A model generated the notes under the pieces. That model saw nothing but the letters and a program-made list of their open reading frames with translations, was not told the origin of the DNA and searched no databases. Source: Umezawaea sp049997955 (GTDB taxonomy: Bacteria > Actinomycetota > Actinomycetes > Mycobacteriales > Pseudonocardiaceae). From it: DNA of 64,000 nucleotides. Below, piece by piece: positions 8,818 to 17,435 of this stretch; position 1 is the first letter of the stretch, and the number at the start of each line of letters is the position of its first letter. The stretch covers positions 8,502 through 72,501 of the forward strand of contig JAEBDY010000027.1 of NCBI GenBank assembly GCA_049997955.1, given 5' to 3'. The translations under genes were made by a program, and so were the position numbers.

Positions 8818-9651
8818 GTGAACCCGCCCATGCCGTCGTCCCTGGCGCGGGGCGCCGAACTGCTCGCCGACCAGTGGTGGCCCACCACCGTCGAGGCCGT
8901 CGCCCAGGGAACCGTTTACGCGCTGCTGGCCGTCGCCTGCACGCGCCGCGCCCGCGTCGCCGACCCGACGCAGCCCGCCGCGTTCGCCGTCGGTCTGCTC
9001 GCCGCCTACCTCGCGTACCTGGCGCTGGGCTACCGCCCCGGTCCCACGCCGGACGTCGGCGCCCCCGCCCTGCTGGGGCACCTGGCGCTCGGCCTGCTCG
9101 CGGCGGTCGCGGTGGCCACCGCGCTGTCGTTCGCCGTGGGCTGGTCGTTCCCGCTGGGACTGTCGACGCTGGTCGTGGTGCTGGCGGGCTCGTGGCTGCT
9201 GCTGGGCGACGACCCCGAACCGCCGCTCCGCCTGTTCCGCCCGCACGAGCTGCTGCCGGGTGTCGACGACGTCCAGCTGACCGTCGTCGTGCTGGCGGCG
9301 GCCGCGCTCGCCGTGGCGCTGCGCGACGGCGTGCGGCCGTTCGCGGCGAGCGGTCTGCTCACCGGCACGGCCGCGTTCCTCTACCTGCTGAAGGTCCCCG
9401 GCTCGGCGTGGTACCTGACCGCCGTGCTCGTCGGGGCCTACGCCGTGACGGCCGCGGTCCTCGCCCGGACCACGCGCGGCACGGTCGTCGCCGCTCTCGC
9501 GCTGGGCCTCGTCCAGGTGGTCGTCGAGACGGCGGTCGGCCCGCGCTGGTGGCTCCCGTTCGCCCTTGGCCTGATAGCCGCGGCGCTCGCGGTCCGGTGG
9601 CTGCGGGAGCGGCTCGCGGCCCGGAAGCCGGTCGCCGCCGCCCCCGCCTAG
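8818..9651 (+). CDS. Polytopic membrane protein of unknown function
   Basis: 277 residues from GTG at 8818; an ATG at 8779 is also possible but would add a short hydrophilic lead. About eight hydrophobic segments alternate with short polar loops (GTVYALLAVACTRRA, FAVGLLAAYLAYLALGY, LVVVLAGSWLLLG, LTVVVLAAAALAVAL, FALGLIAAALAVRWL). The C-terminus is basic and probably cytoplasmic. No catalytic or transport motif is visible and I do not recognise the family. It follows the liv terminator and converges with the thioesterase gene. Confidence 0.7.
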   Translation: MNPPMPSSLARGAELLADQWWPTTVEAVAQGTVYALLAVACTRRARVADPTQPAAFAVGLLAAYLAYLALGYRPGPTPDVGAPALLGHLALGLLAAVAVATALSFAVGWSFPLGLSTLVVVLAGSWLLLGDDPEPPLRLFRPHELLPGVDDVQLTVVVLAAAALAVALRDGVRPFAASGLLTGTAAFLYLLKVPGSAWYLTAVLVGAYAVTAAVLARTTRGTVVAALALGLVQVVVETAVGPRWWLPFALGLIAAALAVRWLRERLAARKPVAAAPA

Positions 9652-9675
9652 AGCCGGACCGGAGCGCCGGTGGAG

Positions 9676-10122
9676 TCAGGACGCGGCTTCACCCGGCGGG
9701 CGTTCGCGCAGGATGCACGTCAACCGCGCGGTGCAGACGGCCTTGCCGTCCTCGTCGCTCACCGCGATCTGGAACGTCGCCGTGGTCCGCCCGACGTGCA
9801 GCGGCGTGCACACACCGGTCACCAGCCCCTCGCGCGCGGCGCGGTGGTGCGTGCACGACAGCTCCAGCCCGAGGGCCACCCGGTCCGGCGCCGCGTGCAT
9901 CGCCGCAGCTACCGACCCGAGCGTCTCCGCCAGGGACGCCGTCGCGCCGCCGTGGAGGAGGCCGTAGGGCTGGCGGTTGCCCGCGACGGGCATGGTGCCG
10001 ACGAGCCTGTTCCCATCCCATTGGGTGATCTCGATGCCGAGTTTCGTGGTGAGCTGCTCGGCCGCCAGGTCCAGGTTCAGGCCTGGGAGCTGGTCGGGCG
10101 TGGGCGGGACGGCGGCGGTCAC
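9676..10122 (-). CDS. PaaI-type hotdog-fold thioesterase
   Basis: 148 residues, single hotdog domain. The hallmark QPYGLLHGGATASLAETLGS (residues about 51-70) supplies the His/Gly nucleotide-loop and active-site helix of PaaI/YdiI acyl-CoA thioesterases; GVCTPLHVGRTTATFQIAV is the second conserved block. It should hydrolyse an acyl- or aroyl-CoA in the cytoplasm; the substrate is not predictable. The GTG start has GGAGG 8 bases upstream. It is divergent from polA with about 53 bases between starts. A hydrolase-like gene near polA is common in actinomycetes. Confidence 0.85.
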   Translation of the reverse strand: MTAAVPPTPDQLPGLNLDLAAEQLTTKLGIEITQWDGNRLVGTMPVAGNRQPYGLLHGGATASLAETLGSVAAAMHAAPDRVALGLELSCTHHRAAREGLVTGVCTPLHVGRTTATFQIAVSDEDGKAVCTARLTCILRERPPGEAAS

Positions 10123-10175
10123 CGGCTACCTCCGGTCGGTGCGGAACTGTCGGTGCTCCACCCTAGACTCGGCGC

Positions 10176-12851
10176 GTGAGCACTTCCGACGCACCGCGCC
10201 TGCTGCTGATCGACGGCCACTCGATGGCGTACCGGGCCTTCTTCGCGCTGCCCAAGGAAAACTTCTCCACGAACACCGGGCAGACGACGAACGCCGTGTA
10301 CGGGTTCACCTCGATGCTGATCAACCTGCTGCGCGACGAGGCGCCGTCGCACGTCGCGGTGATGTTCGACGTCTCGCGCAAGACGTTCCGCTCGGAGGCG
10401 TTCGCCGACTACAAGGCGAACCGCAGCAAGTCGCCGGACGAGTTCAAGGGCCAGGTCAGCCTGATCCAGGACGTGCTCGCCACGCTGTCGATCCCGACCA
10501 TGTCGAAGGACAACTTCGAGGCGGACGACCTGATCGCCACGCTCACGACGCAGGCGGTCGCCGACGGCTTCAAGGTCGCGATCTGCACCGGCGACCGCGA
10601 CGCGTTGCAGCTGGTCAACGACTCGGTGACCGTGCTGTACCCGGTCAAGGGCGTGTCCGAGATGGCCCGGTTCACGCCCGAGCTGGTGCTGGAGAAGTAC
10701 GGCGTCACGCCGGAGCAGTACCCGGACTTCGCGGCGCTGCGCGGCGACCCGTCGGACAACCTGCCGAAGATCCCCGGCGTCGGCGAGAAGACGATCACCA
10801 AGTGGATCCAGCAGTTCGGCTCGCTCAACGGCCTGATCGACCGGGTCGACGAGGTCAAGGGCAAGGCGGGCGAGGCGCTGCGGGACAACATCACCAACGT
10901 GATGCTGAACCGCCACCTCACCGAACTGGTGCGCGACGTCGAGCTGCCGCTCGGGCCGCAGGACCTGGAGAAGAAGGCGTGGGACCGCGAAGCGGTGCAC
11001 CGCCTGTTCGACGAGCTGGAGTTCCGCGTGCTGCGGGACCGGCTGTTCGCGACCCTGCCGTCCGAGGAGCCGGAGGCCGAGGACGGGTTCGAGGTCAACG
11101 GCGGCGCGGTGCCGACCGGGCTGCTCGCGGGCTGGCTGGACGAGTACGCGCGCGGGTCGCGGGTCGGGGTCGCGTTCCGCGAGAAGGCGGGCGACCTGGA
11201 GGGCGTCGCGTTCGCGACGGCCACCGGCGACGGCGGGTACGTCGAGGTCGCGACGCTGGACGAGTCGGACGAGAAGGCGCTGGCCGCGTGGCTGGCCGAC
11301 GAGTCCGTGCCGAAGGCGGGCCACGACCTGAAGCTGCCGCTGCGCGCCCTGCGGGCCCGCGGCTGGACGCTGAAGGGGCTGACCAGCGACACCGGTCTGG
11401 CCGCGTACCTGGTGCGGCCCGGCCAGCGGTCGTTCGCGCTGGACGACCTGGCGATCCGCTACCTGCACCGCGAGCTGCGCGCCGAGGAGTCCTCGGACGG
11501 CCAGCTCTCGCTGCTGGTGGACGAGGAGGAAGAGCTCCAGAAGACCGCCACCGGCACGATCCTGCGGGCCCGCGCGGTCGCCGAGCTGGCGGACGCGCTG
11601 GACGAGCAGCTGGTCGACATCGGCGGCACCCGCCTGCTGGCCGAGCTGGAGCTGCCGCTCATGGCCGTGCTGGACGAGGTGGAGGCCGTCGGCATCGCGA
11701 TCGACGCCACCCACCTCGCCGAGCTGGAGGCGCACTTCGCCGCGGGCGTGAAGCAGGCCGCGCAGGACGCGTACGCGGTGATCGGCAAGGAGATCAACCT
11801 CGGGTCGCCGAAGCAGCTCCAGGTGGTGCTGTTCGACGAGCTGGACATGCCGAAGACGAAGAAGACGAAGACCGGGTTCACCACGGACGCCGAGGCCCTC
11901 CAGGACCTGCTGGAGAAGACCGAACACCCGTTCCTCCAGCACCTGCTGGCACATCGGGACGTCACCCGGTTGAAGTCCACTGTGGACGGACTGCTGAAGT
12001 CCGTCGCGGACGACGGCCGGATCCACACGACGTTCCACCAGACGATCGCCGCCACCGGGCGCCTGTCGTCCACCGACCCGAACCTGCAGAACATCCCGAT
12101 CCGGACGGACGAGGGCAGGCGGATCCGCGAGGCGTTCGTCGTCGGCGACGGGTACGCCGAGCTGATGACGGCGGACTACAGCCAGATCGAGATGCGGATC
12201 ATGGCCCACCTGTCGAAGGACGCCGGGCTGATCGAGGCGTTCAACAGCGGCGAGGACCTGCACACCTACGTGGCCTCGCAGGCGTTCTCCGTGCCGACCA
12301 GCGAGGTCAGCGGCGAGATGCGCCGCCGGGTCAAGGCGATGTCGTACGGGTTGGCGTACGGGCTGTCGGTGTACGGGCTCGCACAGCAGCTCCGGATCCC
12401 GGCCGAGGAGGCGCGGGAGCAGATGGACGCCTACTTCTCCCGGTTCGGCGGGGTGCGGGACTACCTCCAGCAGCTCGTGACGCAGGCGTCGAAGGACGGG
12501 TACACCGAGACGATCCTGGGGCGGCGGCGGTACCTGCCCGACCTGACGAGCGACAACCGGCAGCGCCGGGAGATGGCCGAGCGGATGGCGCTGAACGCGC
12601 CCATCCAGGGGTCGGCCGCCGACATCATCAAGGTCGCGATGCTGGGGGTGTACCGGGCGTTGGAGGAGGCCGGGTTGCGCACCCGGATGTTGTTGCAGGT
12701 GCACGACGAGCTGGTGCTCGAAGTGGCCGAAGGGGAGAGGGAAGCCGTGGAGGCCCTGGTGCGGGAGCACATGGGGAAGGCCTACGAGCTTTCGGTGCCG
12801 TTGGAGGTTTCCGTCGGGTATGGGCGGTCTTGGGATGACGCCGCGCACTAG
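10176..12851 (+). CDS. polA: DNA polymerase I
   Basis: 891 residues. The 5'-3' exonuclease/flap domain covers about 1-290 (LLLIDGHSMAYRAFFAL, FEADDLIATL, GDPSDNLPKIPGVGEKT). A degenerate 3'-5' exonuclease-like domain (about 310-490) lacks the DxE metal residues, so proofreading is probably absent, as in mycobacterial PolA. The polymerase domain follows, with motif A DYSQIEMRIMAHLS, motif B RRRVKAMSYGLAYGLSVYG and motif C VHDEL. It fills gaps in repair and removes RNA primers. GTG at 10176 lies 6 bases after TAGACT (10164-10169), suggesting a leaderless transcript. It is followed by a palindromic repeat element. Confidence 0.97.
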   Translation: MSTSDAPRLLLIDGHSMAYRAFFALPKENFSTNTGQTTNAVYGFTSMLINLLRDEAPSHVAVMFDVSRKTFRSEAFADYKANRSKSPDEFKGQVSLIQDVLATLSIPTMSKDNFEADDLIATLTTQAVADGFKVAICTGDRDALQLVNDSVTVLYPVKGVSEMARFTPELVLEKYGVTPEQYPDFAALRGDPSDNLPKIPGVGEKTITKWIQQFGSLNGLIDRVDEVKGKAGEALRDNITNVMLNRHLTELVRDVELPLGPQDLEKKAWDREAVHRLFDELEFRVLRDRLFATLPSEEPEAEDGFEVNGGAVPTGLLAGWLDEYARGSRVGVAFREKAGDLEGVAFATATGDGGYVEVATLDESDEKALAAWLADESVPKAGHDLKLPLRALRARGWTLKGLTSDTGLAAYLVRPGQRSFALDDLAIRYLHRELRAEESSDGQLSLLVDEEEELQKTATGTILRARAVAELADALDEQLVDIGGTRLLAELELPLMAVLDEVEAVGIAIDATHLAELEAHFAAGVKQAAQDAYAVIGKEINLGSPKQLQVVLFDELDMPKTKKTKTGFTTDAEALQDLLEKTEHPFLQHLLAHRDVTRLKSTVDGLLKSVADDGRIHTTFHQTIAATGRLSSTDPNLQNIPIRTDEGRRIREAFVVGDGYAELMTADYSQIEMRIMAHLSKDAGLIEAFNSGEDLHTYVASQAFSVPTSEVSGEMRRRVKAMSYGLAYGLSVYGLAQQLRIPAEEAREQMDAYFSRFGGVRDYLQQLVTQASKDGYTETILGRRRYLPDLTSDNRQRREMAERMALNAPIQGSAADIIKVAMLGVYRALEEAGLRTRMLLQVHDELVLEVAEGEREAVEALVREHMGKAYELSVPLEVSVGYGRSWDDAAH

Positions 12852-12920
12852 GTGATCTGCGGGCTGGGCTGCGGGTGGGTTCGATGGGTGGGTTTTGCCC
12901 CGCTCGCTCAAGTGTTTCAG

Positions 12921-12977
12921 TGCTTGACCACGCTTTGTCAAGGCGGGAAAGATGCCTTGACAAAGCGTGGTCAAGCA
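12921..12977. repeat. Palindromic interspersed element, copy 1 (inverted orientation)
   Basis: Arms of 24 bp pair perfectly around the 9-base loop GGGAAAGAT. The inner 11 bp TTTGTCAAGGC and the loop are identical to copies at 24794 and 46218 (reverse complement here), while the outer 13 bp differ but remain complementary. Flanks on both sides (about 12897-12918 and 12978-13010) also resemble those of the other copies. It sits 69 bases after polA and may double as its terminator. Confidence 0.85.
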
Positions 12978-13137
12978 TGAAGGGCGCTCGGGATCGGGGG
13001 CAGGGTGGAGTGCGGGCACTACCCGTTGGCTCGGGTTGGTCCGTGGTCCAGTTTCGGGAGGCTGGTTAGAGGCTGCTGGCTGCTTGGCTAGGGCGCTGGG
13101 AGGCGTTGCCTTCCGCTTCTGCTTCTTTTTCGGCAGC

Positions 13138-13407
13138 TCACCTTGCCTTTCCCTTCTCCTGTCCTACTTCCCATTTCTGCCTGTGCGGATCGAGGCCATC
13201 AACCTCGGTCGGCTCGCCGGGTTCCTCCAGTGGCGCGGTCTTGAGCACTGCCTGGTTGCGCATACCCCGTGTCGGCGCTTTCGCCTCGTCGTCGTTCCTC
13301 GGCGAGGGCATCGCGGTCGGCGCCTTGCGGTAGAACGGGGCTATCTCCTCGCGGGCTCCGTGCTGAGATTGGCGGCTGGTGTCGGATCGCTTCCGCGCGG
13401 TCACCAC
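13138..13407 (-). pseudogene. Possible degenerate coding remnant
   Basis: The stretch 12978-13551 has no convincing gene. On the minus strand an 89-residue hydrophilic reading (VTARKRSDTSRQSQHG, then FYRKAPTAMPSPRNDDE) is open with mixed codon use and no ribosome site. Upstream, an ATG-initiated frame near 13520 (MPAKGQAELGAG) runs to a stop near 13400 in another frame, as a frameshifted gene would. GC around 13100-13180 is lower than that of neighbouring genes. It is not recognisable as a known family and may be noise. Confidence 0.2.
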
Positions 13408-13551
13408 GTCGAGCAGTCGGGCGAGTCGTGCCGCCGCGCGCCGCCCCGGTGCTCGTTCGCGAGCTGCGACACGCCGTCCGCGCCTGCTCCTAGCTCGGCC
13501 TGCCCCTTCGCCGGCATCGGGCCGACTCGCGCTTCGGAGGCCCGTGCCGCG

Positions 13552-14001
13552 TCAGGCCCGGTTCAGCGAGGTGACGTGCACGTCCCGTGCGGTCAGCTCC
13601 GCGCCGCAGCCGGTGCACTCCACCTTCGCGCGCACGTCGCCGCCGCAGTCGTGGTGGTGCAGCTCGTACGGCGGGCCGTCCTCGGGCGGCATCCACCGCG
13701 AGCCCCAGTCGCGCAGCGCCATCATCACGGGGTAGAGCGCGCGGCCCTTCTCGGTGAGCCGGTACTCGTAGCGGGTGCGGGCGTCCTTGTACGCGACGCG
13801 GCGCAGGACGCCCTCGTCGACGAGTTCCGCCAGCCGCTCGGTGAGCACGCTGCGGGAGATGTCCATCGTGGTCTGGAAGTCCTCGAACCGGCGGGTGCCG
13901 AGGAAGACCTGGCGCAGCAGCAACAGGGTCCACCTCTCGCCGAGCAGTGCGGCGGAGCGCGAGATGGTGCACTGCGGGTCGGCGAGCTTCGCGTGTGCCA
14001 T
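13552..14001 (-). CDS. HxlR-family transcriptional regulator with C-terminal Cys/His motif
   Basis: 149 residues. The winged-helix HxlR core (about 8-100) shows ALLGERWTLLLLRQVFLGTR, FEDFQTTMDISRSVLTERL and YRLTEKGRALYPVMMALRDW. The tail (about 112-140) reads ELHHHDCGGDVRAKVECTGC, with C-x(9)-C-x2-C plus histidines, resembling a zinc ribbon found in a subset of HxlR proteins. TATTCT (14008-14013 on the complement) lies 6 bases before the ATG, so the mRNA may be leaderless. It is divergent from a GNAT gene across an inverted repeat and is probably autoregulated. Confidence 0.88.
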   Translation of the reverse strand: MAHAKLADPQCTISRSAALLGERWTLLLLRQVFLGTRRFEDFQTTMDISRSVLTERLAELVDEGVLRRVAYKDARTRYEYRLTEKGRALYPVMMALRDWGSRWMPPEDGPPYELHHHDCGGDVRAKVECTGCGAELTARDVHVTSLNRA

Positions 14002-14021
14002 TCACCCAGAATACGCTTGCG

Positions 14022-14063
14022 TTCGAAATTCAGACTCAGCTAAGGTGGGGTTCTGAATCCGAA
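14022..14063. promoter_or_regulatory. Candidate HxlR operator
   Basis: ATTCAGA (14028-14034) and TCTGAAT (14052-14058) form a perfect 7-bp dyad, extended outward by TTCG/CGAA, in the 80-bp divergent region between the HxlR and GNAT genes. The site overlaps the likely promoters of both. Confidence 0.55.
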
Positions 14064-14081
14064 CTCAAGTAGGCGGTCGCC

Positions 14082-14609
14082 ATGATCGGTCCCAGCGTGC
14101 ACGCGCTCGACCGCCGCAGCGCGCCCGCGGCGGTCGACGCGGTCTTCGACGGGCTCTCCGACCAGAGCCGCTACCTGCGGTTCCACGCCCCGATGCCCCG
14201 GCTCACCAAGGCGTTCCGCGACCGGCTGGTCGACATCGACGGCGTCCGCCACGCGGCCGTCGCCGCCACGGTCGTCGGGGAGCCCATCGGCCTCGCCCGG
14301 CTGGTCGAGACCGGTCAGCGGAGGGCGGAGATGTCGGTCGCGGTCGTCGACCGCTGGCACCGCCGCGGCGTCGGCCGGATGCTGCTCACCGAACTCGCCG
14401 AACTGGCGGGCAGGCTCGGCTACCTGGAGCTCTACGGCGACGTGCTGCCGGAGAACACCCCGATGGTCCGGCTGGTCCGCCGCGCCATGCCCGGCGTGCG
14501 CACGGTCATCGCGGACGGCGTCGTGCGCTACACCTTCCCGGTCGGCTGGGCGTTCGGCGAACCCACCCACGAGGACCTGCTGGCCTCGATCAGCCGAGCC
14601 GCGCGATAG
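14082..14609 (+). CDS. GNAT-family N-acetyltransferase
   Basis: 175 residues. Motif A for acetyl-CoA binding is VAVVDRWHRRGVGRMLLTEL (R/Q-x-x-G-x-G/A form), preceded by the beta strand GEPIGLARLV. The N-terminal part, SRYLRFHAPMPRLT, is seen in actinobacterial GNATs related to the acetyltransferase module of Pat-like enzymes. Substrate unknown. It is divergent from HxlR, probably its regulator, and its 3' end overlaps the convergent nucleoside hydrolase by 20 bp. Confidence 0.85.
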   Translation: MIGPSVHALDRRSAPAAVDAVFDGLSDQSRYLRFHAPMPRLTKAFRDRLVDIDGVRHAAVAATVVGEPIGLARLVETGQRRAEMSVAVVDRWHRRGVGRMLLTELAELAGRLGYLELYGDVLPENTPMVRLVRRAMPGVRTVIADGVVRYTFPVGWAFGEPTHEDLLASISRAAR

Positions 14610-15501
14610 CGGCCACCACCCGGTCCCAGAACGCGTCCACGTCGAGCCCGACGGCCACCTTCGCGTTCGGCGCCAGACCCCGGTAGCCGTCCAGGTCGAC
14701 CACGGTCGCGCCCACCGTGTGCGTGCCGGTCAGCTCGACCTCCACGTGCGCGTCGACGCACTCCACCAGCGCCGGGTCGATCACCCGCGCGACCGCCACC
14801 GGGTCGTGCAGCGGCGGCGAGGCGAAGCCGAACGCGGTCCGGTAGGTGTCGCCGAAGAACGTCATCAGCTCCGCGCACGTCCGCCCGAGGGGTCCGAGCG
14901 CGGCCAGCCGCGCGACCACGGCCGGCGTCACGAGCGCCTGGTGCGTGACGTTGAGGCCCACCATCGTCACCGGCACGCCGCTGCCGAACACGATCGCCGC
15001 GGCCTCCGGGTCGACGTGGATGTTCGCCTCCGCGTACGGCGTGATGTTGCCGCGCCCCGTCGACCCGCCCATCAGCACGATCTCGTGGATCCGCGCCGCG
15101 TCCTCCGGGTACCGGGTGAGCAGCAGCGCGATGTTGGTCAGCGCGCCGGTCGCGATCACCGTCGCGGGCAGCAGCCGGTGCAGCAGCTCGACCGCGTGCT
15201 CGTCGACCACGCCGACGGTCGGCGGCCCGAACTCCGGACCGTCCAGACCGGAGTCGCCGTGGATGTCGTCGGCGATCCGCAGCGGCCGGACCAGCGGTTT
15301 CGCGCTGCCCGCCGCGATCGGCACGTCGATCCCGGCGACCGAGCAGACGCGCCGCGCGTTCAGCGTCACCTTCTCCAGCGTCTGGTTCGCCGCGACCGTC
15401 GTGATGCCGAGCAGGTCGAGCGCCGGGTCGCCGGCCGCCAGCAGGATCGCGATCGCGTCGTCGTGCCCCGGATCGCAGTCGAGGACCACCGGAATTCCCA
15501 T
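14590..15501 (-). CDS. Inosine-uridine-preferring nucleoside hydrolase
   Basis: 303 residues. The N-terminal calcium-binding signature VVLDCDPGHDDAIAILLA (DxDxxxDD) defines the family. IATGALTNIALLLTRYPE and IVLMGGSTGRGNITPYAEAN carry further active-site residues, and the late His-Asp is in PPLHDPVAVA. It cleaves ribonucleosides to base and ribose for salvage. ATG at 15501 was chosen because conserved sequence starts there; in-frame upstream starts would add about 70 residues of low-quality sequence. It overlaps the GNAT gene at its 3' end. Confidence 0.93.
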   Translation of the reverse strand: MGIPVVLDCDPGHDDAIAILLAAGDPALDLLGITTVAANQTLEKVTLNARRVCSVAGIDVPIAAGSAKPLVRPLRIADDIHGDSGLDGPEFGPPTVGVVDEHAVELLHRLLPATVIATGALTNIALLLTRYPEDAARIHEIVLMGGSTGRGNITPYAEANIHVDPEAAAIVFGSGVPVTMVGLNVTHQALVTPAVVARLAALGPLGRTCAELMTFFGDTYRTAFGFASPPLHDPVAVARVIDPALVECVDAHVEVELTGTHTVGATVVDLDGYRGLAPNAKVAVGLDVDAFWDRVVAAIARLG

Positions 15502-15554
15502 CCGGCCAGTCTGGACGACCGGTTTCTGTCGGTGCCCGGCGGTAGCCTCGTGGT

Positions 15555-16151
15555 GTGCCGCTCCTAGGACCCACGGACCTGTTGCCGCACCCGCCGCGCC
15601 GGGTGCTCGTCGCCGGTACCTCGGGTGCCGGGAAGTCGACGCTGGCGAGCGGGATCGCCTCCGTGCTCGGGCTTTCGTACGTGGAGATGGACTCGCTGTT
15701 CCACGGTCCACAGTGGACTCCGAGACCCGAGTTCGCGGCGGACGTGCGGCGTTTCGTGCGCGGCCCGTCGTGGGTGACGGAGTACCAGTACAACCACGTG
15801 CGGCCGCTGCTGCTGAGCGAGGCGGACACGGTGGTGTGGCTCGACTTCCCCCGGCACCTGGTGATGCGCAGGCTCGTCGTGCGAACGGTGCGCAGGCGGC
15901 TGGTGGGGCAACATCTGTGGAACGGCAACTACGAACCGCCGCTGCACACCGTGTTCACCGACCGCTCGCACCTCTGGCGGTGGGCGTGGAGTTCGCACGG
16001 GCGGATGCGGCACAAGATGACGGCCGTGCTCGACGGGGAGCACGGCGCGCGGCTGGCGATGGTGCGGCTGCGGGGACCGAAGGACGTGGACCGGTGGCGC
16101 GCGGGCCCGCTGCGCCATGCGGCCGGACTCGACGAGGAGTCAATGAGATGA
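15555..16151 (+). CDS. P-loop NTPase, FlaR/adenylate-kinase-like
   Basis: 198 residues. Walker A is AGTSGAGKST (about residues 20-29). The downstream pattern LGLSYVEMDSLFHGPQW, VTEYQYNHVRPLL and VVWLDFPRHLVMRRLV matches the DNA topology modulation protein FlaR/adenylate-kinase-like group of small kinases. It probably phosphorylates a small metabolite; substrate unknown. TAGCCT (15543-15548) lies 6 bases before GTG 15555, suggesting a leaderless start. The TGA overlaps the ATG of the next gene by 4 bases. Confidence 0.82.
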   Translation: MPLLGPTDLLPHPPRRVLVAGTSGAGKSTLASGIASVLGLSYVEMDSLFHGPQWTPRPEFAADVRRFVRGPSWVTEYQYNHVRPLLLSEADTVVWLDFPRHLVMRRLVVRTVRRRLVGQHLWNGNYEPPLHTVFTDRSHLWRWAWSSHGRMRHKMTAVLDGEHGARLAMVRLRGPKDVDRWRAGPLRHAAGLDEESMR

Positions 16152-16717
16152 CAGAGCGGATCGCTTTGGTGCTGGGCGGAACAGGGATGCTGGCCGGGTG
16201 CGCGACGGCGTTGCTGGCCGACGGGTGGAAGGTCGTGCTGCCCAGTCGCAGACCGAGGTTCGGGATGGCCGCCAGAGCGGCCCTCGTGCCGCGCGGCCAC
16301 CTGCCGACCGGCGAGGAGGAGGGCCCGCGCCCCCGTGAGATCGCCGCCGACTGGGCACGTCCCGCCGAACTGGCCGACCGCGTCCGAGCCGTGCTCGACG
16401 GCCCCGCCGACCTCCTGGTCGCGTGGGTGCACTCGACCTACCGCGACCCCGTGCTGCACGCCGTCGCGCCCCTGCTCGCCCCGCACGCCCCCGTCGTGGA
16501 GGTGCACGACTCGGGTGCCGTCCACCGCATCCACGGCGTGCCCGAACCGGCGCTCGACGGCCACCCCACGCAGCAGGTGGTGCTCGGCCACGTCAAGCAC
16601 GGCGCGGGCACCCGCTGGCTCTCGCACAAGGAGACGTCCGACGGCGTGCTCGCCGCCGTGCGCCGGGCACTGGAGGGCAAGCCGCCGTCAGCGCACCAGG
16701 TCGGAGACTCCTGGTGA
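16148..16717 (+). CDS. Rossmann-fold short-chain dehydrogenase-like protein
   Basis: 189 residues. The N-terminal dinucleotide-binding motif is ALVLGGTGMLAGCATALL, but the YxxxK active site of classical SDRs is missing. The middle contains LLVAWVHSTYRDPVLHAVAPLL and the end RWLSHKETSDGVLAAVRRAL, typical of short SDR-like proteins of about 180 residues. The start overlaps the upstream kinase-like gene (ATGA), so both are probably one operon. Catalytic activity is uncertain. Confidence 0.75.
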   Translation: MTERIALVLGGTGMLAGCATALLADGWKVVLPSRRPRFGMAARAALVPRGHLPTGEEEGPRPREIAADWARPAELADRVRAVLDGPADLLVAWVHSTYRDPVLHAVAPLLAPHAPVVEVHDSGAVHRIHGVPEPALDGHPTQQVVLGHVKHGAGTRWLSHKETSDGVLAAVRRALEGKPPSAHQVGDSW

Positions 16718-16721
16718 GCGC

Positions 16722-16755
16722 CCGCCGACCGCGTGAGCGCTCACGCGGTCGGCGG
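16722..16755. terminator. Perfect 34-bp palindrome
   Basis: Two 17-bp arms meet with no spacer at the core GTGAGCGCTCAC. It starts 4 bases after the upstream stop codon, so terminator function is likely. A loopless palindrome could also be a protein-binding site. Confidence 0.7.
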
Positions 16756-16820
16756 CATCCCCGGATGGGCTAGCCTTCCGCCCGGCGCCAGGGGGACGCC
16801 GCTTCCGGGGGTGAGAGTTC

Positions 16821-17435
16821 GTGACAGGTCCGCACGAGGGTTTCCAGAGCGGGTACAGGTCGCCGAACGGGGTGGGCTGGACGGCGTTGGCGGCCTTCGC
16901 CGTCGCGTCGCTCGGCTGGGTGCTGAGCGCGCTCGCCGACTGGTACCGCCACGCCGCCGTGGCCGCGCTGGAGGCGGGGGAGGCGGACATCGACTTCGCG
17001 GAGCTGGCGTCCGCGGCCGACTACGTCCGGCTGGCCGGGCTCGTCACCCTGTTCGCGCAGATCGGCGCGGTCCTCGCCTACGCGGCCTGGTACGCGGTCA
17101 TGCGCGGGAACTGCGAGGTCGTCGTGGGCGCGGACCGCCACGAGAAGCGGAAGCGCAGGAGGACGACCGAGGCGTGGCGGCTCAGCGACCCCCGACCGGG
17201 AGCGGTCCGCACTGGCCTGGTCGCGGCGTGGCAGTGGTCGTTCGCCGCGGCCCTCTGGACCTACCTGGCGAGTTCGGTGTTCCGGAGTCCGGAGACCTCG
17301 GCGGCGGACTTCCGCACGACCGCGCTCATCACCACCGCCATCGCCGTGCTCCTCGTGCTCTCCACCTGCTTCGCCGTCCCGGTGGTGCGCGGCATCTCCC
17401 GCGCCCAGTCCGATCCCGCGAACCTGTCCGCCTAG
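16821..17435 (+). CDS. Small membrane protein, about four helices
   Basis: 204 residues. Hydrophobic segments lie near 20-40 (WTALAAFAVASLGWVLSAL), 70-90 (LVTLFAQIGAVLAYAAWYAV), 130-150 (VAAWQWSFAAALWTYLASS) and 165-185 (ITTAIAVLLVLSTCFAVPVV). A basic loop KRKRRR follows helix 2. The layout resembles DUF4328-type proteins but I cannot confirm this. GTG at 16821 follows GGGGGTGAGAG. The 3' end overlaps the convergent TetR gene by 4 bases. Confidence 0.65.
   Translation: MTGPHEGFQSGYRSPNGVGWTALAAFAVASLGWVLSALADWYRHAAVAALEAGEADIDFAELASAADYVRLAGLVTLFAQIGAVLAYAAWYAVMRGNCEVVVGADRHEKRKRRRTTEAWRLSDPRPGAVRTGLVAAWQWSFAAALWTYLASSVFRSPETSAADFRTTALITTAIAVLLVLSTCFAVPVVRGISRAQSDPANLSA

Noticed and set aside
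16722..16755. LacI-type operator at the palindrome core GTGAGCGCTCAC
   Set aside because: The full 34-bp symmetry just after a stop codon fits a terminator better than a short operator.
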